Source: CAWDMC01 sp963803295 (GTDB lineage Bacteria > Acidobacteriota > Terriglobia > UBA7540). Taken from it: 64,000 nucleotides of DNA. Below, piece by piece: positions 25,625 to 34,690 of the stretch. The stretch's first letter is position 1, and each line of letters begins with the position of its first letter. The position numbers and the translations under genes are program-made. Location of the stretch: NCBI GenBank assembly GCA_963803295.1, contig CAWDMC010000012.1:124001-188000 (forward strand). Reading direction: 5' to 3'. The notes beneath the pieces were generated by a model that had not been told where the DNA came from, did no database searches, and was given only the letters and a program-made list of their open reading frames with translations.

Positions 25625-26974
25625 ATGAAATCCAAGTCCCTGGTCCTAGTCCTCGCCACTTTCGCCTTCGCCGCGATCCTCAGCGCTTGGAGCGGTCGCG
25701 TCGCCACGTTAAGTCCAACCCTGCTGCTCGCTTCGCGCTGGGTTGCCATTTCTGCCCTCGTCCTCCTCTACGGTTTCGCCAAGCGTTCACTCACCGCCTG
25801 GATTCTGGTGGCCATGGTGGTTGGCGGCGAGATCGGACATGACTGGCCGCACCTGGCCCTCCACCTGCGCGTGGTCAGCCTCATCTTTCTGCGTCTGATC
25901 AAGACCATTATTGCGCCCTTGCTATTTGCAACCTTGGTGAGCGGCATCGCCGCCCACGCGGATCTTAAGAAGGTCGGACGTATGGGTGCGAAGGCAATCG
26001 TCTACTTCGAGGTGGTCACCACTTTGGCGCTCTTCATCGGACTCGCCGCGATCAATCTCAGCCGTGCCGGCGTCGGAGCCAAAGTGGCCGCGCCTGCCGG
26101 AGAAGCCATCGAAGTCCAAAGACTATCGGCAGCCGACACCATCCTTCACATCTTCCCGGAGAATGTGGCCAAGTCCGTGGCCGAAGGTCAGGTGCTGCAG
26201 GTCGTGGTCTTCAGCCTCGTGTTCGGGATTGCGCTGGCCATGGTGCGCGAGGAGCGCCGCCGTCCCCTCCTCACCCTTTGTGAGAGTCTTGCTGAGACAA
26301 TGTTCAAATTCACCAAGGTGGTGATGTACCTCGCTCCGCTCGGTGTCGGAGCCGCCATCGCCTACACCGTGGGTAGCACCGGCATGGGCATCCTGTTCAA
26401 TCTTGCCAAACTGCTGGCCACTCTCTATCTCGCGTTGCTCGTTGTCATCTTTCTGGTCTTACTGCCGACAGCGATGCTGGCGCGCGTACCCTTGAAGAAA
26501 TTCATTGCCGCGGCAGCCGAGCCGGTGTCGATCGCTTTCGGAACCGCGAGTTCCGAGGCCGCACTGCCCATCGCCATGGAAGCCATGGAAGGTATCGGCG
26601 TACCGCGCCCGGTGGTGGCCTTCGTCATGCCGATGGGCTACAGCTTCAACCTGGTGGGCAGCACACTCTATCTTTCGCTAGCTTCGATTTTCGTGGCCCA
26701 AGCTGCGGGCATGCAGTTCAGCCTGGGACGGCAATTGCTGCTTCTGCTCACTCTCATGCTGACCAGCAAAGGTGTGGCGGGCGTTTCACGCTCAGCGCTG
26801 GTAATTCTCCTCGCCACTGCGGGATCGTTTGGACTGCCCAGCGAGCCGATCTTCATTCTGCTTGGTATCGATCAATTAATGGATATGGGGCGTAGCGCCG
26901 TGAATGTGCTGGGCAACTGCCTGGCAACCGTCGTGGTGGCGCGCTGGGAAGGAGATCTCGGCAAGAATGGCTAA
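25625..26974 (+). CDS. Dicarboxylate/amino acid:cation symporter (DAACS family)
   Basis: A 449-residue inner-membrane carrier of the GltP/DctA family, importing C4-dicarboxylates or acidic amino acids with sodium or protons. Hairpin and helix motifs are seen: LRVVSLIFLRLIKTIIAPLL, where helix 3 starts, SIAFGTASSEAALPIAMEAM (the serine-rich hairpin), VMPMGYSFNLVGSTLYLSLA (helix 7) and LTSKGVAGVSRSALVILLAT (second hairpin). The GIDQLMDMGRSAVNVLGNCL segment at the end supplies substrate-binding Asp, Arg and Asn. Two extra hydrophobic segments at the N-terminus make it slightly longer than GltP. It is the only gene of its unit and is followed by a terminator. Confidence 0.92.
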   Translation: MKSKSLVLVLATFAFAAILSAWSGRVATLSPTLLLASRWVAISALVLLYGFAKRSLTAWILVAMVVGGEIGHDWPHLALHLRVVSLIFLRLIKTIIAPLLFATLVSGIAAHADLKKVGRMGAKAIVYFEVVTTLALFIGLAAINLSRAGVGAKVAAPAGEAIEVQRLSAADTILHIFPENVAKSVAEGQVLQVVVFSLVFGIALAMVREERRRPLLTLCESLAETMFKFTKVVMYLAPLGVGAAIAYTVGSTGMGILFNLAKLLATLYLALLVVIFLVLLPTAMLARVPLKKFIAAAAEPVSIAFGTASSEAALPIAMEAMEGIGVPRPVVAFVMPMGYSFNLVGSTLYLSLASIFVAQAAGMQFSLGRQLLLLLTLMLTSKGVAGVSRSALVILLATAGSFGLPSEPIFILLGIDQLMDMGRSAVNVLGNCLATVVVARWEGDLGKNG

Positions 26975-27005
26975 CGTAGCCTACAACCACACGCGGATTG
27001 AGAAG

Positions 27006-27035
27006 GGGAGGGTCTTTTTACGGCCCTCCCGTTTT
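27006..27035 (+). terminator. Intrinsic terminator after the symporter gene
   Basis: GGGAGGG (27006-27012) and CCCTCCC (27024-27030) form a seven-pair stem around an 11-base loop, followed by GTTTT. It lies 32 bases after the symporter stop and 53 bases before the end of the convergent glycosyltransferase gene. Confidence 0.75.
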
Positions 27036-27088
27036 GGGCAGGGCAAAAATGTAGAAACTTCAGTCGCAGGTTATAGAGCGGCGTCACT

Positions 27089-28513
27089 CTACCGCATGAC
27101 TGCCGGTCCGACGTGCTCGACGCTCTCCCATTTGCGGAATCCCATGAGGAACTGGACTACGCCCTGGAATCGGAACCAGAGCACCATTTGGCGATAGCCG
27201 AAGTTCTCGAGCGCGGCGTAGAGCAGCAACAAACTGAGATCGCGCAAACCGGGATAGCGATGCTGTGTTATCTCCTCGAGCGCCACGGCTCCTACCGAGA
27301 GAAAGGTGGCGTAGACCAGCCCGAGCAATAGGAAGGGCAGATAATAAACGGGCAAAGTAGACCTGACCAGAAAGGCGACCGGGAGGAGCGCATAACCCAG
27401 GAACTCAACCACCGCGCCAATGGCTTCTACATAGAGCTGAAAGGGATAACTCAGCATGCCGACCGCTCCGTAGCGCGGGTTGAAAAGCATGTGTCCGTTC
27501 ATCCAGAGGGTCTGGCAGAGACCCAGTTGCCAGCGTCGGCGCTGACGCTCCAGCATCCTGAACCCGTGTGGACACTCCGACCAGCAGACCGGGTCGGCAG
27601 TAAAAGACGTACGAATCGTGCGGCCCTGCTGAACCGCCCAGCGGCGCAAGCGGACGATCAGCTCCATGTCCTCAGTTACCGTTCTGGTCGAGAACCCGCC
27701 CGCCTCGACCACCGTCTCCAGGTGAAACACAGCAAAGGCGCCAGAAACAATCATCGTCGCCCGCAGCCTATCCCAGCCCAGGCGTCCGAAAAGGAAGCTG
27801 CGCAGGTACTCAATGACCTGGAACCGCTCGAAGCCCTTGGGCGGCAAGCCGACACTCACCGCTCCGTTCTTCCCGATCGTGCATCCGTTCAGGATGCGCA
27901 CGATGCCGCCGCTGACTACCATATTCTCGGGTGAGCACACGATTGGCCGCATGAGGCGCAGCAGCGCTTCACGATCAAGCACACAGTCCGCATCGAGTAC
28001 GGAAAAATAAGGGGTCCGGCAATGGTTGATGCCGACGTTCAGAGCGTCGGGCTTGCCGCCGTTCTCCTTACTGAGCACACGAAGTTGCGGATGGCTGGGA
28101 GACACGTAGTAGCGGCGAACCGGCTTGGCTTCTAGATGTGGCCGTTCAATCGTGTCAATCTCCAGCAACTCAAAGGTCTGGATCAGGCGCTGGAGGGTCA
28201 GGTCAGTGGAGCCATCATCGACCACAATCAGTTCAAGCCCAGGATAGTTCGTCTTGAACACGGAACGGACCGCCCCCACGATGATGTCCTCCTCGTTCGA
28301 CGCCGGAATAATGACGGTGACCGGCGGCGTGACGGGGGAGTGCCGCAGAGGCCCAAGTCCCTCGTAGGCGGCGCGGCGGCTGTGCATCCAGACTGAGGCA
28401 ATGGAAAGGAACATCAGCACCGTGTATGTGCCGTTCCCCACGACGAAATAGGAAACAAGAAGCACGTTGAACACGATCAGGACGTTCTCGAAAAAGGCCC
28501 GCCATTCGAACAT
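27089..28513 (-). CDS. Membrane processive glycosyltransferase, family 2
   Basis: About 474 residues, start ATG at 28513 with AGGA nine bases upstream. Two N-terminal membrane helices precede a GT-A domain: VTVIIPASNEEDIIVGAVRS, VVDDGSTD (first Asp), ENGGKPDALNVGI, VLDADCVLD (DxD-type), RTVTEDMELIVRLRR (TED catalytic base) and RQRRRWQLG (Q-x-x-RW). Three or more C-terminal helices follow. These are features of processive beta-glycan synthases such as poly-N-acetylglucosamine, cellulose and hyaluronan synthases; the product cannot be read. It is 76 bases downstream of a membrane HEAT-repeat protein on the same strand, possibly its regulator. Confidence 0.88.
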   Translation of the reverse strand: MFEWRAFFENVLIVFNVLLVSYFVVGNGTYTVLMFLSIASVWMHSRRAAYEGLGPLRHSPVTPPVTVIIPASNEEDIIVGAVRSVFKTNYPGLELIVVDDGSTDLTLQRLIQTFELLEIDTIERPHLEAKPVRRYYVSPSHPQLRVLSKENGGKPDALNVGINHCRTPYFSVLDADCVLDREALLRLMRPIVCSPENMVVSGGIVRILNGCTIGKNGAVSVGLPPKGFERFQVIEYLRSFLFGRLGWDRLRATMIVSGAFAVFHLETVVEAGGFSTRTVTEDMELIVRLRRWAVQQGRTIRTSFTADPVCWSECPHGFRMLERQRRRWQLGLCQTLWMNGHMLFNPRYGAVGMLSYPFQLYVEAIGAVVEFLGYALLPVAFLVRSTLPVYYLPFLLLGLVYATFLSVGAVALEEITQHRYPGLRDLSLLLLYAALENFGYRQMVLWFRFQGVVQFLMGFRKWESVEHVGPAVMR

Positions 28514-28589
28514 AAACAAAAGTCCTATAACCGGTGTCCGCGAAGCGCGTAAGCAAGCCGTAATCAAGGGCCGTAGTCAGCCGCAATAG

Positions 28590-30005
28590 TCAGGAGAGCT
28601 CTCCGCTCGCGACCTCGATCGCTACCTTTTCGGCCCAGGCCCGGACGCGGGCGTCGCCATGATCCGCCAAGTCTCGCACCAGGGCAGCGCGCGCCGCAGA
28701 TAGCTCAGGTTGGCGGAGCAGCGACAACAGGTAGCCGGTTCTGCCCATCCGGATAAATTGCTCGATCACTCGCCGCCCATTGGAATCCGCGCCGGCTGCG
28801 TAGCGCCTGAGCAATCCAGGAAGATAGCCGTCCTGCTGAATCTGTTCGGCGACTTGCTCGCGGCTGTAGCGATCATTCGTTTCAAGAAGATGATTAATGA
28901 GGTGGCCGGTACCTTCCTCGCCAAGTTTGAGTAAGCCGTGCACCGCTTCCTGGCGGACTCTCCAATGTGGATCGGTGAGCCGCTGCCGAATGGAATCGGT
29001 CCCGTCAGTCGTGCGTGATCCGGCCAGGGCGCGAACCGCGTGCATACGGACAAACCAGCAAGGGTCATCGGCGAGCTTGGCCAGCACTTCGTTGGGAGTC
29101 TGCGATACCGGGTAAGCCGTCTCCGCTAACCGCCCGATCACCGCTGCTGCGCGAGCGCGGACGTCCGGATCCGAGTCGGAGGCAAGCCGATCCAGGAAAA
29201 CGTAGGCGAGTTGGGACGGGAAAACCGGAGGGGTAAGCCTGAAATCCGAGTGAGCGGCCGCCCGCGACCCCACCATCTCACGGATCAGATCTGTTGCCGC
29301 AAAGCGTATACGCGGATGAGGGTGTTCGAGCGAAGGCAGCAACTCGATCGCCTGGTCGAGGGGAAACTGCACCAGACAGCCCTTGACCGTGCGATAGGAG
29401 AGCCCGGCGGAAGGCGTCAGGACCGCCGAGTGAAGGTGTTCCACCAGGTTGGCAAAACTGCGGCGCTCGCGGATCGCTCCCAGGGCGCGAGCGGCCACCA
29501 CCCGCACGTCGGGATGGGGATCATCCAGAGCGGTAACCAATAGCGGCCAGCTCGGCTGGTGCTCGATCTGGCCGAGATACTCCGCGCCCGAGGCACGATC
29601 GGGAAAACTGACCGGTCCGAGGCGATTCGAAAGCGGCGCTCGCTGCCCGCCAAGCCGGTCCTGCCAGGCTGATACCAGTCCCAGATCCTCACAGAGCCGG
29701 CGTAGTCCGGGAAGATGCTCGGATTTTATCGGAACCGAGAAGAACAACCGTTCGAGCAGGAGAATCCGGTTGCGGCCTGGGATCAGCCGCAGGGTGCTCA
29801 AACCCTGCTGATACTCAATCCGGCCGGTTAGGATGCGAGCAATCACAGGTCCGTAACTCTCACGCAGACTGTCGAGACGACCGAAGAATCTACTCCGCCA
29901 ATAGCGACGCAAGAAGATCAACAAGACAAATACAACCGAAACCGACAAAATGATTCCCGCGACCTTCAGCGTCCAGGAGACGAACTGGGGATGCAGGAGG
30001 TCCAT
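28590..30005 (-). CDS. Membrane-anchored HEAT-repeat protein
   Basis: About 471 residues, start at the ATG at 30005 (MDLLHPQFVSW), with an ATG two codons earlier equally possible. One N-terminal membrane helix (VAGIILSVSVVFVLLIFLRRY) is followed by a soluble solenoid of HEAT repeats, for example DDPHPDVRVVAARALGAIRE, HPHPRIRFAATDLIREMVGS, SDPDVRARAAAVIGRLAETA and DPHWRVRQEAVHGLLKLGEE. There is no enzyme motif. It is probably co-transcribed with the glycosyltransferase and may act as scaffold or regulator for polysaccharide synthesis, which is inference from adjacency. Confidence 0.8.
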   Translation of the reverse strand: MDLLHPQFVSWTLKVAGIILSVSVVFVLLIFLRRYWRSRFFGRLDSLRESYGPVIARILTGRIEYQQGLSTLRLIPGRNRILLLERLFFSVPIKSEHLPGLRRLCEDLGLVSAWQDRLGGQRAPLSNRLGPVSFPDRASGAEYLGQIEHQPSWPLLVTALDDPHPDVRVVAARALGAIRERRSFANLVEHLHSAVLTPSAGLSYRTVKGCLVQFPLDQAIELLPSLEHPHPRIRFAATDLIREMVGSRAAAHSDFRLTPPVFPSQLAYVFLDRLASDSDPDVRARAAAVIGRLAETAYPVSQTPNEVLAKLADDPCWFVRMHAVRALAGSRTTDGTDSIRQRLTDPHWRVRQEAVHGLLKLGEEGTGHLINHLLETNDRYSREQVAEQIQQDGYLPGLLRRYAAGADSNGRRVIEQFIRMGRTGYLLSLLRQPELSAARAALVRDLADHGDARVRAWAEKVAIEVASGELS

Positions 30006-30207
30006 GGCCACAAGGACTGCGTTCCGTAGACGGTCGGGTAAGTTCCGGAATCAGACGCGCGAGGGATTTCTATTGAAGCGGTCTATGTCAATCTCGTTAC
30101 GTGCCATATAGGTAAAGTCTGAGGATACCTCAGCCGCTACATAAGATCAAGGAAGCACTATTACTCTCTTAAGTTGGCAACTCTGAATGTCAAGGACACA
30201 GGCGGCA

Positions 30208-31323
30208 CTATCTTTGGACTGTCGTCTCAGAGGCAGATGGTGAGCCGATGCTGGCGGGGTTCGAACTGGCTGATCCCGGCCTCTTTGCCACGAAGAACAC
30301 CTTGGCAATTTCCCGGGCGGCCTTCAGGCTGACATTACAACTGCGATCGATCTGGCGGCAGCGCAGCAGGGTTAGCTTGCAGCCACAAGAGCAGTTCTGC
30401 TTGGCGAGTGTTTCCTCAAAGGCCTTCTTCTCTGTGTCGGGGTATCTTGTCAGATCAATGCCGGGGACTTCGGAATTAACCTCGGCCAGCGAACTCACTT
30501 CGATCTTGGTATCGGGAGACGCGCCGCCAACCTGCTTGAAATCCGTCAACGGACTATCCGGCCCGGCCGCCAGCAACTGCTCGATTTCCTCCTCGAACAC
30601 GGAGCGATCGGAAGCGCCGACATGCTTGGCGTAGATCCGCCCATCGCGACCGATCAGGAATGAAGTGGGTAGCCCAAGAATGCCACCGTACAGCTCACTG
30701 ACTTTGTCATCACCCATGCCGACCGGATAGTTCATCTTAAATTGTTTATAGAACTCCCGAACCGGCTCGGGGCCGTCGTCCATCGAGACCCCGATTACGG
30801 CGAATCCCCGGTCGCGATACTGATTCTCCAGGTCGACAAACCAGGGGATTTCAAGCCGGCAAGGACCGCACCAGGTCGCCCAGAAATCGAGGAGCACCAC
30901 CTTACCCTTGTAGTCCTCCAGGTTGATCTTCTGCCCCGAAAGGTCGGTGAGCGAAAAACCCGGAGCCTCGGGATGCGGCCCGCTCGCTGATGAAAGCCCT
31001 CCGGCCTGCACACGAACCTTTGTCGCCGGCGTGATCAGGTACCGGTTCGCAAAAAAAAGGCCGACCACAACGGCCACGGCGAGCACTGCTCCCAGGGCCA
31101 GCTTGAGCTGTTTCGAGACAGACGCGGGCGGCTGCGTCTCGGACGGCGGCACCTTCTCGGGATGCGGTCCCGGCCAAACGTCAGGATCGACCTCCGGCAC
31201 TTCGTCGGGAGGGCCGACATCGGGTCCAGTGGAGGGAGGGCCGACATCGGGTCCCGGTTCAGGATTTGGTCCGGGTTCAGGAGGGTTTCCACCTGGAATA
31301 TGGTTTATGGGTTCATCCGACAT
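30208..31323 (-). CDS. TlpA-like thioredoxin with cytoplasmic Pro-rich tail and C-terminal Cys-rich domain
   Basis: 371 residues. In order: a Pro/Gly/Asp-rich tail (about 1-75) built of GPDVGPP-like repeats; a membrane helix (LALGAVLAVAVVVGLFFANR); a TlpA/ResA-type thioredoxin domain with FWATWCGPCRLE and LGLPTSFLIGRDG; and a C-terminal segment of about 80 residues with CSCGCKLTLLRCRQIDRSC, five to six cysteines suited to binding metal or iron-sulphur. The thioredoxin part should face the periplasm and reduce disulphides in cytochrome c or copper-centre assembly. It is downstream of ccdA and lgt in one run of genes; CcdA is the usual electron source. The Pro-rich tail and Cys tail are unusual for TlpA. 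Confidence 0.85.
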   Translation of the reverse strand: MSDEPINHIPGGNPPEPGPNPEPGPDVGPPSTGPDVGPPDEVPEVDPDVWPGPHPEKVPPSETQPPASVSKQLKLALGAVLAVAVVVGLFFANRYLITPATKVRVQAGGLSSASGPHPEAPGFSLTDLSGQKINLEDYKGKVVLLDFWATWCGPCRLEIPWFVDLENQYRDRGFAVIGVSMDDGPEPVREFYKQFKMNYPVGMGDDKVSELYGGILGLPTSFLIGRDGRIYAKHVGASDRSVFEEEIEQLLAAGPDSPLTDFKQVGGASPDTKIEVSSLAEVNSEVPGIDLTRYPDTEKKAFEETLAKQNCSCGCKLTLLRCRQIDRSCNVSLKAAREIAKVFFVAKRPGSASSNPASIGSPSASETTVQR

Positions 31324-31412
31324 AGGGAACCGCCTCGAATTTCCTGTACTCCCTGCAGCGCCTGTCAGTACGATGCTTGCGGGTACCTACCGCCATCCTT
31401 CGGTCAAAAGCG

Positions 31413-32303
31413 CTAGGCTCGCCTCACGATTGCCGACGCAGGCTTTGCTTTCCGGTTGCCAGAGCCCTCAGGACGAGATGGGATTGGTTCCTTCGCGTCA
31501 GGCAGCGTAGGCGTCGCAGGCGGACCAGCAAGGGGTCGCTGTGCAAAAACAAGGATACAACCTGCGGCGACGATCGCCAGGATAGCGATGAACTGCGAAG
31601 TCGACAGCAGGTGATGAAAAACAAACCCGCGATCCTCATCGCCACGCAGGAATTCAAGTCCGAAACGGGCGATCGCGTACAACGTGATGTAGATCAGAAA
31701 AACGTCGCCGTCGCGCCTCTTGCGCGGATACCACCATAGCAGCACGCCGAAAATCACGAACGTCGCTACCGACTCAAGGATCTGGGTTGGGTAAAGCGGT
31801 GTCCCCAGCGGAACATTCGTGACCTCGTGACTGTAAGGATCGCTGAACACGACGCCCAGGAAGGAACTCGTGGCCTTGCCGTAGTCGCAACCAGCACTGA
31901 AGCAGCCAATCCTCCCGAAACTCTGGCCTAAAGCGATCGCCGGGGCATAGATATCGAAAACTTTCCAAAAAGGCAACTTGTGAACACGAACGTACCAAGC
32001 CGCAAAGAAGCAGGACGCGATGAATCCTCCGTAAAAGACGCCCGCCGCCTGAAGCGTTTGCCAAGTGAAAATTTCGCTGGGATGCTCCAGGTAGGTAGGA
32101 TCAGTAATGAACATGAGGATCTTGGCGCCGACGAGACCCACCACAATAAGCCAGACGCAGAAATCCACCAGGCGGCCGGCGTCCAGACCCTCGCGCCGCC
32201 CCAGCCGTGTAACCGTGTAGATCGCGGCAAGCAGTCCGGACGCCAGCAGAACGCCGTACGTGGGCAGATTGAAGAAGCCGAGTTTGAGCAGTATGGGATG
32301 CAA
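31413..32303 (-). CDS. lgt: Prolipoprotein diacylglyceryl transferase
   Basis: Transfers diacylglycerol to the lipobox cysteine of prelipoproteins, an essential membrane enzyme. 296 residues with seven hydrophobic segments. The family signature GRIGCFSAGCDYGKATS (near residues 151-167) includes the GRxGC-x2-GC pattern, and the N-terminus MHPILLKLGFFNLPTYGVLL is typical. FGLEFLRGDEDR marks the conserved C-terminal loop. The start is TTG at 32303. The C-terminal about 40 residues, Pro/Ala-rich and basic, extend past the usual end. It is between ccdA and the tlpA-like gene. Confidence 0.94.
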   Translation of the reverse strand: MHPILLKLGFFNLPTYGVLLASGLLAAIYTVTRLGRREGLDAGRLVDFCVWLIVVGLVGAKILMFITDPTYLEHPSEIFTWQTLQAAGVFYGGFIASCFFAAWYVRVHKLPFWKVFDIYAPAIALGQSFGRIGCFSAGCDYGKATSSFLGVVFSDPYSHEVTNVPLGTPLYPTQILESVATFVIFGVLLWWYPRKRRDGDVFLIYITLYAIARFGLEFLRGDEDRGFVFHHLLSTSQFIAILAIVAAGCILVFAQRPLAGPPATPTLPDAKEPIPSRPEGSGNRKAKPASAIVRRA

Positions 32304-32416
32304 AGGAAGTATCTCAGTGAGTCAGTGTGTCAGTATTTCAGTAGTCACTTTCTTTTAGAATTCCGGTACCTAGCTTCTTGACTGATAGACCGAAAGGTTC
32401 GCCCACTGAAAATCTC
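32304..32416. repeat. Short intergenic repeat between ccdA and lgt
   Basis: AGTGAGTCAGTGTGTCAGTATTTCAGTAGTCACT (32315-32348, quoted in parts: TCAGTGAGTCAGTG then TGTCAGTATTTCAGTAG) repeats the CAGT word and the exact TGTCAGTATTTCAGT string seen again at 33353-33367. Confidence 0.55.
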
Positions 32417-33142
32417 CTATAGACTGAACCGGTTCAGAAAGCTCAGGTACCCGGAAAGCACGGTAAATTTGTTGAATACCATCAGAACGCCAATGGCGAT
32501 CAGCAGCACTCCGGAGGCTACCTCGACAGTCTGCAGGTGCCTGCGAAATTTCCCGTAGAATTTCAGGAACCGGCTCAGGCCGAGGCCGGTAAGCAGGAAT
32601 GGAATCGCTAGGCCCGCTGAGTAGATCACCAGTAGAAGCATTCCCGCGATGACGGTTCCACGATTAGCCGCCAGCACCAGGATCGTGGTGAGGATCGGCC
32701 CGATGCATGGTGTCCATCCGAAAGCGAAGGCGAAACCCAGCACGAACGATCCCGTCAGCCCACGCCGCGGCGCACCGGCGTCAAGCCGCGACTCGCGGTA
32801 AAGTAGCGGGATCTTCAACAAGCCGGTGAGATGCAATCCAAAAGCGATAATGATGATTCCGGCGATCAGGTTGAACAGCCGCCGTTCCGAAAGCAGGAAC
32901 TTGCCCACCCAGGTTGCCGAGGCGCCAAGCAGCACAAACACAATCGAGAATCCCAGCACGAACGCCAGCGAGTTCCGCAGCACGCGCCCGGTAAGCGCGG
33001 CGTCGCTACTCTGCTTCATCACCTCCATCGATTCGCCGGACAGCATGGACAGATAGCCAGGTACCAGGGGCAGCACACAAGGCGAAAGGAATGACGCGAC
33101 CCCCGCCAGAAAAGCAATCGGAATGCTGAGCTGATCGTTCAC
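32417..33142 (-). CDS. ccdA: Cytochrome c biogenesis protein CcdA
   Basis: A six-helix membrane protein of 241 residues that carries electrons from cytoplasmic thioredoxin to periplasmic thiol proteins. The two redox cysteines sit in FLSPCVLPLVPGYLS and FGWTPCIGPILTT. I take the GTG at 33142 (followed by NDQLSIPIAFLAGVASFLSP), which has AGGA upstream; a longer frame reaches 33214 without homology. It is the first gene of ccdA-lgt-tlpA, which suits a thiol-reduction module supporting respiration. Confidence 0.92.
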   Translation of the reverse strand: MNDQLSIPIAFLAGVASFLSPCVLPLVPGYLSMLSGESMEVMKQSSDAALTGRVLRNSLAFVLGFSIVFVLLGASATWVGKFLLSERRLFNLIAGIIIIAFGLHLTGLLKIPLLYRESRLDAGAPRRGLTGSFVLGFAFAFGWTPCIGPILTTILVLAANRGTVIAGMLLLVIYSAGLAIPFLLTGLGLSRFLKFYGKFRRHLQTVEVASGVLLIAIGVLMVFNKFTVLSGYLSFLNRFSL

Positions 33143-33531
33143 CAAAGTCCTGCTCTCGTAACTTCGCCGTGCCTCACAGACTGCAACGATGTCCGGGCCG
33201 TAAAAGGCCCGCAAGGTACAAACTCAGCAGCCCGCCTTGCACCTCTCTTCGATGCGCAAACTCCAGCCTCTGTCGCGCCCTCAGTCCTCGCGAAGCTGGT
33301 GCGTAGCCAAGCCTTCTCAACCCTTGACTTAGTCTACCATGGCTTAGAGTATGTCAGTATTTCAGTGTGCTGGTATTTCGGCTTGTCGAGCTCTCAATCC
33401 GGCCTGCTTCTGGGCGCCCGCCACACCGCCACACTGAAACGAATGAACGGAAGTGCTAAGGATTGATAAACTGAAATACTGACTGACAGGAAATGCCGGC
33501 AAATTGACGACCACAAGGAGTTCCATCGCCT
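33143..33531. repeat. Intergenic region with long inverted repeat
   Basis: TGTCAGTATTTCAGT (33353-33367) and its inverted form ACTGAAATACTGACTGACA (33472-33490) flank about 105 bases, so the transcript could form a large hairpin. The spacer contains no gene. The remaining bases hold the divergent promoters of ccdA and of the HAD gene; no clear boxes were recognised. Confidence 0.55.
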
Positions 33532-34230
33532 GTGCTGCGTGCCATCATTTTCGATTTTGACGGTGTTATTGTGGATAGCGAGCCTGTGCTCACACGGGTT
33601 TTTCAGAAGGTTGCGGCTCGGGAAGGCTGGGGCCTTAGCGACGAGGAATATTATCGCGATTACCTGGCCCTGGACGATCGAGGTTTCGTTGACGAGCTTT
33701 TCGTGCGCCACGGGCGACCGCTCGATCCGAGGCGGCGCGATGAGCTGCTTGCATGGAAATTTCAGATCTATGCCGACGCCATCGAAAACGGACTGCCAGC
33801 AATACCGGGCTCGGTAGAGTGCGTCAACCGGCTCTCAGCCGAATATCCCCTTGCCATCGCGAGCGGCAGCCTGCGGGGCGAAATCGAGCACTTGCTGCAA
33901 ACGCTGGGCCTGCGGGAGAGATTCTCCCTGATTGTCGCTGCCGATGACGTCGAGCACTCCAAACCCTCGCCCGAAGTTTTTCTGAAGGCTTTGGAAAGAC
34001 TCGGACAATTGCCTGTGTTCGAGCCTCGGGATGGCAAGGAAGCGCTCCAGCCCTCCCAGTGTCTGGTGATTGAAGACGCACCGGCAGGAGTCGAGGCCGC
34101 ACACTTGGCCGGGCTCAAATGCCTGGCGCTCACCCATAGCCGGCCGCCGGAGGAGCTGGCCCATGCCGATTGGGTGGCTCGGGGCTTCCACGACCTGGAT
34201 TTTGAGCGGATCCGCGCGGCCTTTGATTGA
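33532..34230 (+). CDS. HAD-superfamily phosphatase (beta-phosphoglucomutase/phosphoglycolate type)
   Basis: A 232-residue cytoplasmic hydrolase. Motif I is IFDFDGVIVDSEPV (Asp8 nucleophile, Asp10), motif II lies in LAIASGSLRGE, motif III is KPSPEVFLKAL, and motif IV is VIEDAPAGVEAA. The alpha-helical cap between motifs I and II is of subclass I. The start is GTG at 33532 with AAGGAG 12 bases upstream. The substrate is probably a small sugar phosphate or nucleotide, not identifiable. Confidence 0.88.
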   Translation: MLRAIIFDFDGVIVDSEPVLTRVFQKVAAREGWGLSDEEYYRDYLALDDRGFVDELFVRHGRPLDPRRRDELLAWKFQIYADAIENGLPAIPGSVECVNRLSAEYPLAIASGSLRGEIEHLLQTLGLRERFSLIVAADDVEHSKPSPEVFLKALERLGQLPVFEPRDGKEALQPSQCLVIEDAPAGVEAAHLAGLKCLALTHSRPPEELAHADWVARGFHDLDFERIRAAFD

Positions 34231-34321
34231 TCCTGCGGGGCAGGCTCTTCGCCCGCCCCTTTCCCTTTGCTCAAGCTCTGGGTCACCAAAGGCGTCGTCC
34301 AAACGCGTAATGCCCTCGGCA

Positions 34322-34690
34322 TTACAGAATGCTGAGATTGTCCACCGCAAGCACCCCGTCTTTCTCCTCGCCTGTCACTTTCACATGAATGTCGCTTTGC
34401 TTGTCGCTGGCGCGAATAGCCGCCTCAGCCTTCTGGTTGCCCGCGGCGTCAAACTTCAGGTACTTGCCGTCAGGGGTAAAGACGCCGTAGCCGCTTTTCA
34501 CGCAATCGGCCATTAGAGCGCAGTCACGCGTGTGGTCTTTTCCGGCCGTATAACCCTTGCCGTCGGTGAGATGGCCGGCGGCGCACGCCTGATCAACAAT
34601 AATCCCTTCGACTTGACTGGGCGGCACGGCCATAGAAGCCATTGCGTAGAGCAACATCAGCGGTACAAGCAAAGCCAGGGTCTTCTTCAT
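34322..34690 (-). CDS. Small secreted protein, DUF5818-like
   Basis: 122 residues, ATG at 34690 with AAAGGAGAAGATCTG upstream. Signal peptide MKKTLALLVPLMLLYAMASM. The mature part has VEGIIVDQACAAGHL, HTRDCALMADCVKSGYGVFT and PDGKYLKFDAAGNQKAEAAI. This pattern of three cysteines and a final small beta domain (VKVTGEEKDGVLAVDNLSIL) is one I have seen in many acidobacterial secreted proteins of unknown function. The cysteines could bind metal or form disulphides. Confidence 0.7.
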   Translation of the reverse strand: MKKTLALLVPLMLLYAMASMAVPPSQVEGIIVDQACAAGHLTDGKGYTAGKDHTRDCALMADCVKSGYGVFTPDGKYLKFDAAGNQKAEAAIRASDKQSDIHVKVTGEEKDGVLAVDNLSIL

